A stretch of DNA of 64,000 nt from Paraflavitalea pollutisoli (GCF_029360705.1 NZ_JARKMX010000008.1:1735949-1799948); one strand, 5' to 3'. Positions 1 to 9,950 are shown, numbered from the stretch's first letter. Notes: generated by a model from the letters alone, not told the origin. Translations and numbers: made by a program.

Positions 1-3
1 CAC

Positions 4-1494
4 CTATGATTTCAGTGCTTCCAGCAATTGCTGGTACAAGGCTTCCTTGGATCGTGGCTCCTTCGCTTCCGCCAACACCATCTTGCCATCTTTGAACAGC
101 ACATAACGGGGAATGGCCAGTATTTCCTTTTTATTGAACAGGCGGAAGATGTCTTCGTTCAGCTTTTTGGAGGCACGTACATGATACCCTTTCAGCTTGT
201 AGAACTTGATCATGTTTTTCCATTGGGCATCTACCGCATCTCTGTCGATCGACACATACAGCATGGCGATATTGTTCTTATCCAACATGGCCTTCAGGTC
301 CGGACTATAGGCAAACTCTTCTTTACAGGGTCCGCACCAGGTGGCCCACAGGTCCATGAAAACTGCCTTGCCTTTGAAACGGGCTACCAGGTCATCGACA
401 GTATTGATGGCCGCATATTGCTCCACGAATTGCTGATCGGGAGAGAAATCGGTGTTGTGGGTAGCCAGAAACACCTTCACGTCTTCGATACCAGGCTCCA
501 GCAACGGGATATAAACGCTTTTCGGATAGCGCTTCACAAAAGCAGCATACAATCCGGGAATGATCGTCTCGTATCGTTTTTCCAATACCATCAGCTGCAG
601 CAGGCTGGCTACCTGAAATTCCCGCATCGGCTCTTGTTTCACATGTGCGTCGATGGCATTGTACCAGGCCTGCTGCGCGTCATCATCGTTCTTGGACACT
701 TTATAGGTGCCCCTGGACTGCTCCAAAAAATAAACGTAATACCAGTTGTTGATGACGTACCAATAGTTGAAGTAAGTATCATTGGCGGCGGTGGCCATAT
801 TGCGCGGATCACTGATGGCCAGCACATCCTGCCAGTGATTTTCAACCGCACGTAGTTTCGACGCATCAAACCGCGCACTGTCTTTGTGGAATACCAGCGC
901 CCGTACTGGTGCCATGAGGGTAGTCGTGAGTACCGACGCATAATAATTCCGCACCATCTGTTCTGTGTAGGTATAGAATACCTGGTCAATCGCTTTTTTG
1001 GCCAGCAATTGCCGGAAAGGCTGCAGGCAGCTGTCGATCTCCCGCAAGGCCTTATCACGGTTGTGTTCAAACACAGTATCCTGCTTGTACAATCGCATGC
1101 CGCGCCCCTGGAAATTATCAAACTGCAGCAAGCCCAACGCTTCCTGACCGGCCGCATCAGCCCCTTCCACGATCACAGGCCTTTGCACCTGACCGGGATC
1201 AACTGTAACCTTATAATTTTTGCCCGGCTTTACGAAAAGCCGGTATATTTTTCCCTTGTAATGAAACGTATAGGGTCCTGCTTTCTTTTGTGTATTGGGC
1301 AACACCAATTCACCGTGCGCGTTTAGCGTATCGGCAGCAGGGAAATCGATAAATACTTTTCCATCGAGCGGTTTGGTTACCGTCACAGCGCCTCCCGGCG
1401 CATCGGGCACTTTAAAAACGATAGCAGGCTTCGATTGAGCAGCAGCCACACCATAACTACAGGCGGCGACAAACAGGCAGGCAATCCATTTCAT
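4..1494 (-). CDS. Exported thioredoxin-fold (TlpA-like) protein
   Basis: Predicted periplasmic thiol-disulfide protein of the TlpA/AhpC-TSA type. The ATG at 1494 opens a clean signal peptide (MKWIACLFVAACSYGVAAAQ); an in-frame ATG at 1530 would add 12 residues in front of it. The N-terminal part resembles the DUF4369-like beta domain that often precedes TlpA in Bacteroidota. The C-terminal third carries the active site WCGPC (Cys387 and Cys390 from the 1494 start) after the MDLWAT strand, and a cis-Pro-like segment (IPRYVLF) near the end. The long helical middle is not recognised. It lies 50 bp downstream of a small membrane protein gene on the same strand, so the two may be co-transcribed. 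Substrate unknown. Confidence 0.85.
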   Translation of the reverse strand: MKWIACLFVAACSYGVAAAQSKPAIVFKVPDAPGGAVTVTKPLDGKVFIDFPAADTLNAHGELVLPNTQKKAGPYTFHYKGKIYRLFVKPGKNYKVTVDPGQVQRPVIVEGADAAGQEALGLLQFDNFQGRGMRLYKQDTVFEHNRDKALREIDSCLQPFRQLLAKKAIDQVFYTYTEQMVRNYYASVLTTTLMAPVRALVFHKDSARFDASKLRAVENHWQDVLAISDPRNMATAANDTYFNYWYVINNWYYVYFLEQSRGTYKVSKNDDDAQQAWYNAIDAHVKQEPMREFQVASLLQLMVLEKRYETIIPGLYAAFVKRYPKSVYIPLLEPGIEDVKVFLATHNTDFSPDQQFVEQYAAINTVDDLVARFKGKAVFMDLWATWCGPCKEEFAYSPDLKAMLDKNNIAMLYVSIDRDAVDAQWKNMIKFYKLKGYHVRASKKLNEDIFRLFNKKEILAIPRYVLFKDGKMVLAEAKEPRSKEALYQQLLEALKS

Positions 1495-1544
1495 ACCCAC
1501 AATATACAGGAGCAACCTCATCCTACCCAACAGGTCGTGTATAT

Positions 1545-2042
1545 TTAAGCAGATTTAAACGTGGTGACCTTCGTTACCCGGTCCCGGCTCCTCGCCATAC
1601 CCGTCAGCAACACCATCGCCAATACCACCAACACACACAAGCGTACGAGACTCAGTTGTTCCCATAGGCGGGCCTGGCGGGTGAGATCCGCATCGGCTAC
1701 CTCACCATAGGTCGCAGTAATAATTGCGATCAGCGATGGTACAAAATACAGGAAAGTAATCACCAGTATGACCACATAACCGGTAAAAGCAATGCCTATC
1801 GAACCGGCACGGCCGGTCTTCCAGTGCAGGATCAGCGTCAGCGCAAACAAGATCAGGTTCACCGGGTGTATGATCTTCCAGAACAGTTCCGGTTTTAGTC
1901 CATAGGGTCCCTGAAACATACTCAACGATACGGGCGGCGCCGAAGACCACACCGGCACCACATTGAGGTGCTCATATACGGCGCCGCCGATCATGATGGC
2001 GAAACACAAACAATTCATGGCATATAAAACATCCTTCATCAT
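1545..2042 (-). CDS. Small four-helix membrane protein
   Basis: A 165-residue protein with about four hydrophobic helices (roughly residues 6-24, 57-75, 82-103 and 138-158). The start is placed at the tandem ATGs 2042/2039 because the longer frame to 2138 adds a Cys-rich, non-hydrophobic stretch unlike a real N-terminus. The helix pattern and length recall DUF1772/anthrone oxygenase-like membrane proteins, but I see no diagnostic residue and would not assign a function. It precedes the thioredoxin-like gene on the same strand. Confidence 0.7.
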   Translation of the reverse strand: MMKDVLYAMNCLCFAIMIGGAVYEHLNVVPVWSSAPPVSLSMFQGPYGLKPELFWKIIHPVNLILFALTLILHWKTGRAGSIGIAFTGYVVILVITFLYFVPSLIAIITATYGEVADADLTRQARLWEQLSLVRLCVLVVLAMVLLTGMARSRDRVTKVTTFKSA

Positions 2043-2430
2043 AGCTATACATTTCCGCAAAGCTATTCCGGCCGCGCAGGGTGCACAATGCTCCCTTGTG
2101 CAAACAGGGGCAATCCTCGTATGGAACGTCAAAAACATGCTATGAACGGAAGTGGCCCATTCCTGTCAACCATGCGTTTGCGCAGCTGACGTCCACCCCG
2201 CCATCCCCACGTATGGGTATACCGGTTGCAATGGAATTTGTAGTATCTTTGTACCAGATGACACGCCAACTACCATATCATTTGCTGCCGATCATAGCTG
2301 CCTGACGCAGGCCCCTGAAGCTCTTGCAGCTTTAACTACCTTCTTTTACCTGCGTCTACAGATTCCAATTTATTTATTGTAACCGTCCCGCTGTGCCTAT
2401 ACGCACACGAGGGGAAAGAATTATACAACC
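2043..2430. other. Intergenic region between divergent genes
   Basis: This 388-bp stretch separates the leftward membrane protein gene from rsgA. Short frames in it overlap each other and look non-coding. One good match to a Bacteroidota -7 box (TATCTTTG, 2244-2251) faces rsgA, but the nearest TTG at 2226-2228 is only 15 bases upstream, so promoter assignment is weak. Confidence 0.35.
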
Positions 2431-3492
2431 ATGTCGACACTACCGTCGTACGGATGGAATGAGCATTTCATACAATCATTCAATGCCCATTACACACAAG
2501 ACCTGGAGGCAGCCAGGGTCATTTCCATACAGGGATTTAAACATATACTGATCACCGAAACAGGCGTGGCCGAGGCACAACTGGCCGGCGCCCTGCTCCA
2601 CAGCCGCGAACAGGAAGCCTACCCCAAAGTGGGTGACTGGGTACTGGTCAAGCGCTATGAAGAAGAGGGCATCATCATCGACACCTTACCGCGCATCAAC
2701 GAGCTCAGCCGCAAGGCACCGGGCACCAATAGCGCCCGACAAGTGCTCGCCGTCAACATCGATGCTGCATTGATCGTTCAGGGACTTGATCGCGACTTCA
2801 ACCCCATGCGCCTGCAACGCTACCTGCACCAGATTGTCCAGTGCGGCATACGACCTATCGTTGTTCTGAACAAGTCAGACCTGGTACACGATCCGGAAAC
2901 CTACCGGCAGCAGGTACTGAAACTGGGATACCATTGCCCGGTAGTGCTCACGAGTGCCCTGTACCCCACCCAACAACAGGACTGGACAAGTCAATACCTG
3001 TTGCCACAGCACACCTACATCCTGCTGGGATCATCGGGCGTAGGAAAAAGCACCTTGCTCAACGGTCTGCTGGGGTATCAACGTATGGAAGAAGGTGCTA
3101 CCAGCACGGCTAACCACAAAGGCAGGCATACCACGACCACCCGGCAACTCGTTCAATTGCCCAATGGCAGCCTGCTCATCGATGCACCCGGCATGCGCGA
3201 ACTGGGCATTACGGAAGAAGCGGGCAGCACCGGTATACCGCATCCCCTGATAGAACAGTTGGCGATACGTTGCCGGTTTGCCGATTGCTCCCACCAGCAC
3301 GAGCCCGGCTGCGCGGTACTGGAGGCTATGCGCCAGGGCGACCTACCAGAACTGGTGTATCGCAGCTACAGCAAATTGCTGCGCGAGCAATACCATTTCC
3401 AGGCGAGCGTAGCAGATAAACGACGCAATGAGCGGCAGTTTGGCAAAATGGCCAAACAGGTCGCCAAACACCGCAAAGACAGGAAGTATTAA
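2431..3492 (+). CDS. rsgA: Ribosome small subunit-dependent GTPase A
   Basis: Circularly permuted GTPase that acts late in 30S subunit maturation. The G motifs occur in permuted order: G4 NKSD at residues 147-150, then the P-loop GSSGVGKST at about 200-208, then G3 DAPG at about 251-254. The N-terminal 90 residues form the OB-fold-like region. The C-terminus has the zinc-binding set Cys281, Cys286, His288 and Cys294, followed by a basic helical tail. The length of 353 residues is normal for the family. A 17-bp perfect inverted repeat follows the gene. Cytoplasmic, probably monocistronic. Confidence 0.96.
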   Translation: MSTLPSYGWNEHFIQSFNAHYTQDLEAARVISIQGFKHILITETGVAEAQLAGALLHSREQEAYPKVGDWVLVKRYEEEGIIIDTLPRINELSRKAPGTNSARQVLAVNIDAALIVQGLDRDFNPMRLQRYLHQIVQCGIRPIVVLNKSDLVHDPETYRQQVLKLGYHCPVVLTSALYPTQQQDWTSQYLLPQHTYILLGSSGVGKSTLLNGLLGYQRMEEGATSTANHKGRHTTTTRQLVQLPNGSLLIDAPGMRELGITEEAGSTGIPHPLIEQLAIRCRFADCSHQHEPGCAVLEAMRQGDLPELVYRSYSKLLREQYHFQASVADKRRNERQFGKMAKQVAKHRKDRKY

Positions 3493-3513
3493 GGGCTTGC
3501 CCGCATCACCAAA

Positions 3514-3550
3514 AGCAAAAAGACTGAGCACCCTGCTCAGTCTTTTTGCT
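3514..3550. terminator. Bidirectional intrinsic terminator
   Basis: A perfect 17-bp inverted repeat (3514-3530 and 3534-3550) with loop CCC. Its A-rich left arm and T-rich right arm can act as a terminator in both directions. It sits between the convergent ends of rsgA and the regulator gene at 3589. Confidence 0.9.
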
Positions 3551-3588
3551 TAATTAGCTATCGCTGAAATCGCTCTGGCACACCAGCA

Positions 3589-4353
3589 CTAGGCCGCGTC
3601 CTGCATTTTCTTGGTGCGTTGATAGGTAGCTGGCGTCACTTTATAATATTTGAGAAAAGATTTACCAAAACTGCTTTGCGAGGTGTACCCCAGCAGTTGC
3701 GCCACTTCAAACACTTTGTAGTTACCGGCTGCCAGCAAAGCGGCGGCCTGCTGCAACCGGATCTCATTGATCAGTTCATTGGGGGTCATATGGGTCACCT
3801 GTTTGATCTTGCGGTACAAGGTCGGCCGGCTCATGTGCATCAGCAGCGCGAGGCGGTCTACCGTCAGGTCCTTCCCGAACACATGGCCGCGCAGGCAGGC
3901 ATGCAACTTTTGCAACAAAGATTCCTGTTCGCTCATCGCCGGCGCCGGCACCACCACCCGGTGCGCCATGACCCGTTTTTCCTTCAGCCGGTTGGCAATC
4001 AGGTGGCGCACCAGCATATCCAGGTGCTCCCGGAAGATCGCGCCCCCGATATGCTCATCGGCACCAGCTGCCAGGCAGCGCTGCCGCATCTCCGCACCGT
4101 CCACGCCGGTCACCATGACTACCGGCCGGTGTTCGCCGCCATCTCCGGTTTTTAACGACCGGCACCAGGAGCGGCCCCCATCTGCCAGGCCATCCGGCAC
4201 CAGCAACACCAGCTGTATGGCGTGGCTACCAACGATCGACAATCCGGCCGCCAGGGTACGTGCCACATAGACACCATAGTCAACCGGCAGCTTGTCCCGC
4301 AATCTGTGCAAAAGGTCCCTGCTCGGACCGACGATCAAAATAGTACTGCGCAT
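3589..4353 (-). CDS. AraC-family regulator with degenerate receiver domain
   Basis: A 254-residue protein. Residues 1-115 fold-match a response-regulator receiver (beta strand STILIV, later VVMVTG and an AGADEHI segment). Residues about 150-250 are an AraC-type double HTH with the recognisable end KSFLKYYKVTPATYQ. The receiver lacks its acidic pair (GP at 9-10 in place of DD) and the phospho-acceptor strand reads LVLLVPDG, with Val52 at the expected Asp position. It is therefore probably not activated by classical phosphorylation. The start at 4353 (MRSTILIVG) is preferred over 4392 because it begins exactly at the first receiver strand. It is divergent from the adjacent HTCS gene, which suggests a role at the xylan locus, but that is inference. 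Confidence 0.85.
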   Translation of the reverse strand: MRSTILIVGPSRDLLHRLRDKLPVDYGVYVARTLAAGLSIVGSHAIQLVLLVPDGLADGGRSWCRSLKTGDGGEHRPVVMVTGVDGAEMRQRCLAAGADEHIGGAIFREHLDMLVRHLIANRLKEKRVMAHRVVVPAPAMSEQESLLQKLHACLRGHVFGKDLTVDRLALLMHMSRPTLYRKIKQVTHMTPNELINEIRLQQAAALLAAGNYKVFEVAQLLGYTSQSSFGKSFLKYYKVTPATYQRTKKMQDAA

Positions 4354-4472
4354 AGCAAATCGCTTACCCCACAAAACTACCCGGCCAGCCACCGGAGCGA
4401 TGCTTCATTTGTTGAAAATGCTGCGACAAATGTTCTGAAACCGTAGCGGGTGAAGCGTTTCAGCGGGTAGCA

Positions 4473-4503
4473 TTGTCTGATTAGGCTACATTACCTATTT
4501 TCG
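4473..4503 (+). promoter_or_regulatory. Possible promoter of the HTCS gene
   Basis: TTG at 4473-4475, a 20-base spacer, then TATTTTCG at 4496-4503. This differs from the Bacteroidota -7 consensus TAnnTTTG by one base. It ends 49 bases before the preferred HTCS start. Confidence 0.35.
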
Positions 4504-4552
4504 GGGAGTAAAACCGGGCCATGCCGTAACCCAGCCAGAACGATTGCTACCT

Positions 4553-7500
4553 ATGTCTACAAAAAAAACTTTGCCCCTGCTCTTCCTGCTGCTGCTGACA
4601 CTTATCGGACAGGCACAGACCGGCCATATCAACTTCACCTCCCTCACCCTCCGCGACGGACTTATTTCCAATTCCGTCAACGCCATCATCAAAGACCATT
4701 ACGGACTGATGTGGTTTGCCACCGACGATGGCCTCAATAAATTCGACGGCACCAACTTTACTCAATACCGCCACCTCCCCGGCGTGCCCTCCAGCCTCCG
4801 GTCCAATGAGATACTGACCCTGCACGAAGACCCCGCCGGCAACCTCTGGATCGGTACCAGCGGTGGCGGCCTCAGTCTGTACGACCGCCGCCAGGACCTG
4901 TTTATCCATTACCCGACCGACGGAAAAACACCCGAATTACCGCCCAATGCTGTCGTCCGTGGCATCGACAGCGACCCATCCGGCCGCCTCTGGATCGCCC
5001 AGTACGAAAACCTGTTTCAACTGACACCCGGCAGAGCCAGCATCACCCGCATTGACCTGTCTTCCGCCGATCAGCAGCAACCCCTTACCCACGTATTCAA
5101 CTGCCTATTCGTCGACAGCCGCCAAAGGGTATGGATCGGCGCCACCCAGGCACTGTACCTGTATGAACCAGCTACCCGCAAAGCGAGCCGGTTCCGGCAT
5201 CATCCAGACAACCCGGCCAGCCTCAACAGCAACGACATCAAAGTCATTACAGAAGACAAGGCGGGCAATATCTGGATCGGCACCAGCAACGGCCTTTCCA
5301 CGTTTAAAGCAGATGGGTCCGGCTTCATCAACTATCCCTACCTCAGCGGCCCCGCCTCCACCCTCATCAGCAATGAGATCACCAGCATCGCCGTCGATGA
5401 AACCGGCAAACTCTGGGTAGGCACCGTCCATGGACTCAGCATCGTGGACCCCGGCAAACAGCAGGTCGACAGCTATGTGCCACAAGATGGGAATATCCAT
5501 AGCCTCACCAGCAAATTCATACGCTCCACCTACGTCGACAACCAGGGTATCTGCTGGATCGGCACCTTCCGTGGTGGTGTCAACAAATATGACCGTCACC
5601 TCAACCTGTTCGACTTTAAACTCAGCCAGTCCTTTTTCCCGCAAACCCGCAAAACCACCATCATCAGCGCCTTTGCCGAAACGCCGGATGGCAGCATCTA
5701 TATCGGATCGGATGGCGGTGGCCTTTATCGTTTCAACCACAAAACCGAACAGGTTACCCCCATCGACCTCGGCCTGCCGGTCGACAGCAAACACCCCCTG
5801 TCGGTACTGGCACTTTGCCGTACGCGCGATAATAAATTATATGTTGGCACCTATGCCTGGGGCATCGTCGTCTTCGACCTGCAAACCGGCCACCGGCAAT
5901 ACCTTCGCCAGGCACCAGGCCCTGCCGACCTCAACTCCAACAATATTTTTTGTTTCAAAGAAGACAGCAACGGAGATCTGTGGGTAGGCACCAACGGCGA
6001 AGGCATCAACCTGCTCCGGAATGGCAAGGTCATCACCCGCTTTACGCCCACCCCTACCCCGGGAGCCACCAACGAGCAATTGCTGCCCCGCAACGGGTTT
6101 GTACGCGCCATAGAGGAAGACCTGGCGGGCAATATCTGGATCGGCTCGCACGGCGGGGGCATCAGTGTATACAATCCCAACAACCGGCAATGGACCAGCT
6201 ACACCCAAACCAACAGCCAGTTGCCGAGCGATAAAGTGCAGGCCATGCTGCGCGACAGCAAAGGACATATCTGGATCGGCACCTTTGGTGAAGGCCTTAG
6301 TTACTACGATGAACAACAAAAAAACTTCATTACCTATACGGAAAAAGATGGGCTGCAAAACAATACCATTTACCAGGTGATCGAAGACCGCAACGGCCTC
6401 ATCTGGGTGAGCACCAACACCGGCATCAGCAGCTTTGACCCCATCAATAAAACATTCCGCAACTACACCCACCTCAACGGTGTACAGAACAACAACTTTT
6501 CGCATGCAGCCGGCATCGCCCTCAGCGACGGACAACTGATCTTCGGCGGCATCGAGGGATTCAATTACTTCGATCCCGGAAAACTGGCCATTAACCGCAA
6601 TGTACCACGGGTACTGATCACCGACCTGAAAATATCCAACAAGTCGGTACAACCCGGTGACGACGCCCCTATCCAGGAACATATCTCCGTAGCCAAAGAG
6701 ATACACCTCGCGTACAAGCAGAATTTTGCCGTCAGCTTTGTAGCCCTCAACTACACCATACCGCGGCAAAATCATTATGCGTACAAATTAGAAGGCTTCG
6801 ACAAGGACTGGAACTATACCGGCATCATCAACACCGCCTCCTATACCAACCTCGATCCGGGTGAATACACCTTCCGGGTAAAGGCCAGCAACAACGATGG
6901 CATCTGGAGTACGGAAGACAGTACCATCCGGATCTACGTACAACCGCCCTTCTGGCGTACCACCTGGGCTTATATCGCCTATGTACTGCTGGCAGCAGGT
7001 ATATTGTTATACAGCCGCCGTGTAGGCATAGCCCGCCTCCGCAAGAAATTTCAACTGGAGCAGGAACGGCAGGAAGCCCAGCGCATCCGTGAACTTGACC
7101 GGCTGAAGATCAAATTCCTTACCAACCTCAGCCACGATTTCCGCACGCCCATCTCCCTCATCATGGGACCGGTTGACCAGCTGATCACCGGCGAAAACAC
7201 CCCCAACCGGCTCGGCAAATTACAGATGGTCAAGCGCAACGCACGGCGCCTGCTCAACCTCGTCAACCAACTGCTCGACTTCCGCAAAATGGAAGAACAC
7301 GAACTGCGCCTGCAACTCTCGCAGGGGGAATTCGTTTCTTTTGTAAAAGAAGTAACAGACTCGTTCATGGATTTTGCCGAACGCAAGAACATACAATTCC
7401 GCTTCAGCAGTACCTTGCCCGCACTGCCTGCCCTGTTTGACCACGACAAAATAGAACGTATTCTCTTTAACCTGTTGTCCAATGCCTTCAAGTTTACCCT

Positions 7501-8674
7501 CGAAGGCGGGCATGTCAGTGTATCGATCGACACACCCGTACGGACTGCCGCCCACGGCCAGCAATGGGTCAGCATCAAAGTACAGGACTCCGGCATCGGC
7601 ATTCCCAAAGAACAACAGGAACAGATATTCGATCGCTTCTTCCAAACCAATACCACCGGCGCCGTGCTCAACCAGGGATCGGGCATCGGCTTGTCCATCA
7701 CCAAAGAGTTCATCACCATGCAGGGCGGCATCATCACGGTAGACAGTGAACCCGGACAAGGCTCAGCCTTCACCCTGCAACTGCCCCTTACCCTGGCCGG
7801 GTTGCCGGAGGTAGCCGACCCACTGGCCACTGGCGATGACCAGCCGATACCGGAAGAGGAACCTACAGCCGCCATCCTCAGTTACGCATCCCCCGCAGAC
7901 ACCGACCAACCGGTTGTATTATTGGTGGAAGACAACGAAGACTTCCGTTTCTACCTTAAAGACAACCTGCGCCACCAATACAAAATACTGGAAGCCGTCA
8001 ACGGAAAAGAAGGCTGGCAAAAAGCCCTGGCCCAACATCCACAACTGATCGTCAGCGATGTCACCATGCCCGAAATGGACGGCATCAGTCTCGTGCAAAA
8101 ACTCAAGGCCGATAAACGTACCAGCCATATACCCGTCATCTTACTGACCGCCCTCACCGCCGAAGAACAACAACTGGCAGGCCTCAGTACCGGTGCCAAC
8201 GACTACATCACCAAACCTTTCAATGTAGAGGTATTGCATGCGCGCATACGCAACCTGCTGCACCTCAACAACACCCTGAAGACTACCTATACAAAACAGA
8301 TCAAGGTATTGGCGCCAGAGGTCAGTGTGACCACCGGCGATGAGAAACTACTCAACCGCATCGTTGCCTACCTCGAAGAGAACCTCACCAATTCACAATT
8401 ATCTGTAGAAAGCCTGAGCCGCGAAGTAGGCATGAGCCGCAGCTCCCTCTACAACAAACTGCTGGAGCTGACCGGACAAACACCGGTCGAATACATCCGC
8501 GCCTACCGGCTCGACAAAGCCGCGGTGCTGTTGCAAAAAAGCGACATGACCATTGCAGAAATCGCTTACCAGGTGGGTTTCTCGACACCCAATTATTTCG
8601 CCAAATCATTCAAGGCAAAATTCAACCTGCTGCCTTCGGAATACATTACGCGGCACAAGAAAGGAGCTGTTTAG
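4553..8674 (+). CDS. Hybrid two-component sensor/regulator (HTCS)
   Basis: A one-protein two-component system, 1373 residues from the ATG at 4553, which begins a signal peptide ending near GQAQ. Order of parts: periplasmic two-component propeller repeats (recurrent IWIGT segments, to about residue 680), a Y_Y_Y domain (about 715-790), one membrane helix (about 803-820), HisKA with phospho-acceptor His861 (LSHDFRTP), HATPase with N box NLLSNAFKFT and G boxes DSGIGI and GSGIGLS, a receiver with Asp1169 (SDVTMPEMDG), and an AraC HTH at the C-terminus. This architecture controls glycan loci in Bacteroidota by binding an oligosaccharide in the periplasm. Adjacency to xylanases suggests xylo-oligosaccharides, as for XynR of Prevotella. 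A terminator-like hairpin follows. Confidence 0.96.
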   Translation: MSTKKTLPLLFLLLLTLIGQAQTGHINFTSLTLRDGLISNSVNAIIKDHYGLMWFATDDGLNKFDGTNFTQYRHLPGVPSSLRSNEILTLHEDPAGNLWIGTSGGGLSLYDRRQDLFIHYPTDGKTPELPPNAVVRGIDSDPSGRLWIAQYENLFQLTPGRASITRIDLSSADQQQPLTHVFNCLFVDSRQRVWIGATQALYLYEPATRKASRFRHHPDNPASLNSNDIKVITEDKAGNIWIGTSNGLSTFKADGSGFINYPYLSGPASTLISNEITSIAVDETGKLWVGTVHGLSIVDPGKQQVDSYVPQDGNIHSLTSKFIRSTYVDNQGICWIGTFRGGVNKYDRHLNLFDFKLSQSFFPQTRKTTIISAFAETPDGSIYIGSDGGGLYRFNHKTEQVTPIDLGLPVDSKHPLSVLALCRTRDNKLYVGTYAWGIVVFDLQTGHRQYLRQAPGPADLNSNNIFCFKEDSNGDLWVGTNGEGINLLRNGKVITRFTPTPTPGATNEQLLPRNGFVRAIEEDLAGNIWIGSHGGGISVYNPNNRQWTSYTQTNSQLPSDKVQAMLRDSKGHIWIGTFGEGLSYYDEQQKNFITYTEKDGLQNNTIYQVIEDRNGLIWVSTNTGISSFDPINKTFRNYTHLNGVQNNNFSHAAGIALSDGQLIFGGIEGFNYFDPGKLAINRNVPRVLITDLKISNKSVQPGDDAPIQEHISVAKEIHLAYKQNFAVSFVALNYTIPRQNHYAYKLEGFDKDWNYTGIINTASYTNLDPGEYTFRVKASNNDGIWSTEDSTIRIYVQPPFWRTTWAYIAYVLLAAGILLYSRRVGIARLRKKFQLEQERQEAQRIRELDRLKIKFLTNLSHDFRTPISLIMGPVDQLITGENTPNRLGKLQMVKRNARRLLNLVNQLLDFRKMEEHELRLQLSQGEFVSFVKEVTDSFMDFAERKNIQFRFSSTLPALPALFDHDKIERILFNLLSNAFKFTLEGGHVSVSIDTPVRTAAHGQQWVSIKVQDSGIGIPKEQQEQIFDRFFQTNTTGAVLNQGSGIGLSITKEFITMQGGIITVDSEPGQGSAFTLQLPLTLAGLPEVADPLATGDDQPIPEEEPTAAILSYASPADTDQPVVLLVEDNEDFRFYLKDNLRHQYKILEAVNGKEGWQKALAQHPQLIVSDVTMPEMDGISLVQKLKADKRTSHIPVILLTALTAEEQQLAGLSTGANDYITKPFNVEVLHARIRNLLHLNNTLKTTYTKQIKVLAPEVSVTTGDEKLLNRIVAYLEENLTNSQLSVESLSREVGMSRSSLYNKLLELTGQTPVEYIRAYRLDKAAVLLQKSDMTIAEIAYQVGFSTPNYFAKSFKAKFNLLPSEYITRHKKGAV

Positions 8675-8708
8675 CCCTAACGTCTCAAAAAATACAGCAA
8701 TAAGGGCC

Positions 8709-8733
8709 GACAAGCGATTGCTGGTCTTTTTTT
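8709..8733 (+). terminator. Terminator-like hairpin after the HTCS gene
   Basis: Stem GACAAGC / GCTGGTC (one mismatch) with loop GATT, followed by seven T residues. It lies between the HTCS stop and the xylanase start, so the xylanase may have its own promoter. Confidence 0.55.
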
Positions 8734-8771
8734 ATGGACATTAGTGCAGGTGCAATCCACCAGCTTTACCC

Positions 8772-9950
8772 ATGAACAAGATCAACAACATCACCATCGC
8801 TGCAACACTGGCCACGTTGATAGGCGCAGGATGCGCAGGCAAATATGCCAGTCAGACAGCCAGCCCTACCAACACGCAATCCGGTCATTCCACCAGCACA
8901 AAGACCGCACCCACTCCATCTTTGAAAAACACCTTCAAAGATGATTTCCTCATCGGCACAGCGCTCAACAATTTCCAGGTGAACGCACAGGATGGGAAAC
9001 TAGCCGACCTGATACCGGCGCAATTCAACGCCATAACAGCTGAGAATGCCATGAAGGCACAACACCTGCAACCACGTTGGGGTGAGTTCCGTTTTGAAGC
9101 TGCCGATAAATTGATCGACTATGCGCAACAGCATCAGATGAAAGTAAACGGGCACACCCTCGTATGGCACAGTCAGATGCCATCCTTTGCCCGGCGCATC
9201 CGGAATGCCGACTCACTGCGCCAATTCTTCACCAGCCACATCGCCACGGTAGCCGGTCACTACAAAGGCAAAGTATATTCCTGGGATGTTGTCAACGAGG
9301 CACTCAACGAAGATGGCAGCCTGCGCAAGTCACCCTTCCTGAACCTGCTGGGCGAGCAATACCTGGAAGAGGCTTTCAAATTAGCGCAGCAGGCAGACCC
9401 CGGTGCCGAACTCTACTACAACGATTACAACATCGAACAACCGAAGAAAAGAGCCGGTGCCATTGCGCTGATCAAAAAACTGCAGGCGTCGGGCGCCCGC
9501 ATCGATGGCGTAGGTATACAAGGCCACTGGCGCATCAACAATTTGCCGCTGGCAGAGATTGAAAAAAGCATCCTTGCCTACCATGCCCTCGGACTAAAAG
9601 TAATGTTCACAGAACTCGACATCAGCGTACTGCCCAATCCCTGGGATGCCAATACCGCCGATGTAAGCAACACCAGCACCACTAAAAAAGAAGGCATGAA
9701 TCCTTACACAGCCGGATTGCCCGACTCTGTACATACCCAGCTCAGCCAGGCCTATGAACAACTCTTCCAGTTGTTCCTTAAGCACCGCGACAAGATCACC
9801 CGCATCACCTTCTGGGGTGTAGGCGACGGTCAATCCTGGCTCAACAACTTCCCCATTGGAGGTCGCACGAATTACCCGCTGTTGTTTGACCGGCAAAATG
9901 ACCCCAAGCCTGCCTTCTACGCCGTGATTGGTGCCAAAAACAAATTGTAG
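8772..9950 (+). CDS. GH10 endo-1,4-beta-xylanase, lipoprotein
   Basis: Retaining endoxylanase that hydrolyses internal beta-1,4-xylosyl bonds. The 392-residue protein has an N-terminal hydrophobic stretch and a Cys at residue 21 (GAGC) that fits a lipoprotein signal, so it is probably anchored in an outer or inner membrane leaflet. A short Ser/Thr/Pro-rich linker precedes a single uninterrupted GH10 barrel. Diagnostic segments are AITAENAMK, the HTLVWH strand, WDVVNEA with acid/base Glu176, and FTELDIS with nucleophile Glu281. It contrasts with the second GH10 of the locus, which carries inserted carbohydrate-binding modules. It is followed 66 bp later by the esterase gene. Confidence 0.96.
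   Translation: MNKINNITIAATLATLIGAGCAGKYASQTASPTNTQSGHSTSTKTAPTPSLKNTFKDDFLIGTALNNFQVNAQDGKLADLIPAQFNAITAENAMKAQHLQPRWGEFRFEAADKLIDYAQQHQMKVNGHTLVWHSQMPSFARRIRNADSLRQFFTSHIATVAGHYKGKVYSWDVVNEALNEDGSLRKSPFLNLLGEQYLEEAFKLAQQADPGAELYYNDYNIEQPKKRAGAIALIKKLQASGARIDGVGIQGHWRINNLPLAEIEKSILAYHALGLKVMFTELDISVLPNPWDANTADVSNTSTTKKEGMNPYTAGLPDSVHTQLSQAYEQLFQLFLKHRDKITRITFWGVGDGQSWLNNFPIGGRTNYPLLFDRQNDPKPAFYAVIGAKNKL

Noticed and set aside
2141-2382. Short overlapping plus-strand frames ahead of rsgA
   Set aside because: They overlap each other in different frames and show no motif; the region fits a divergent promoter region.
5837-6775. 312-codon minus-strand frame inside the HTCS gene
   Set aside because: Shadow of the propeller repeats; the repeated AGADP segments mirror IWIGT repeats on the other strand.
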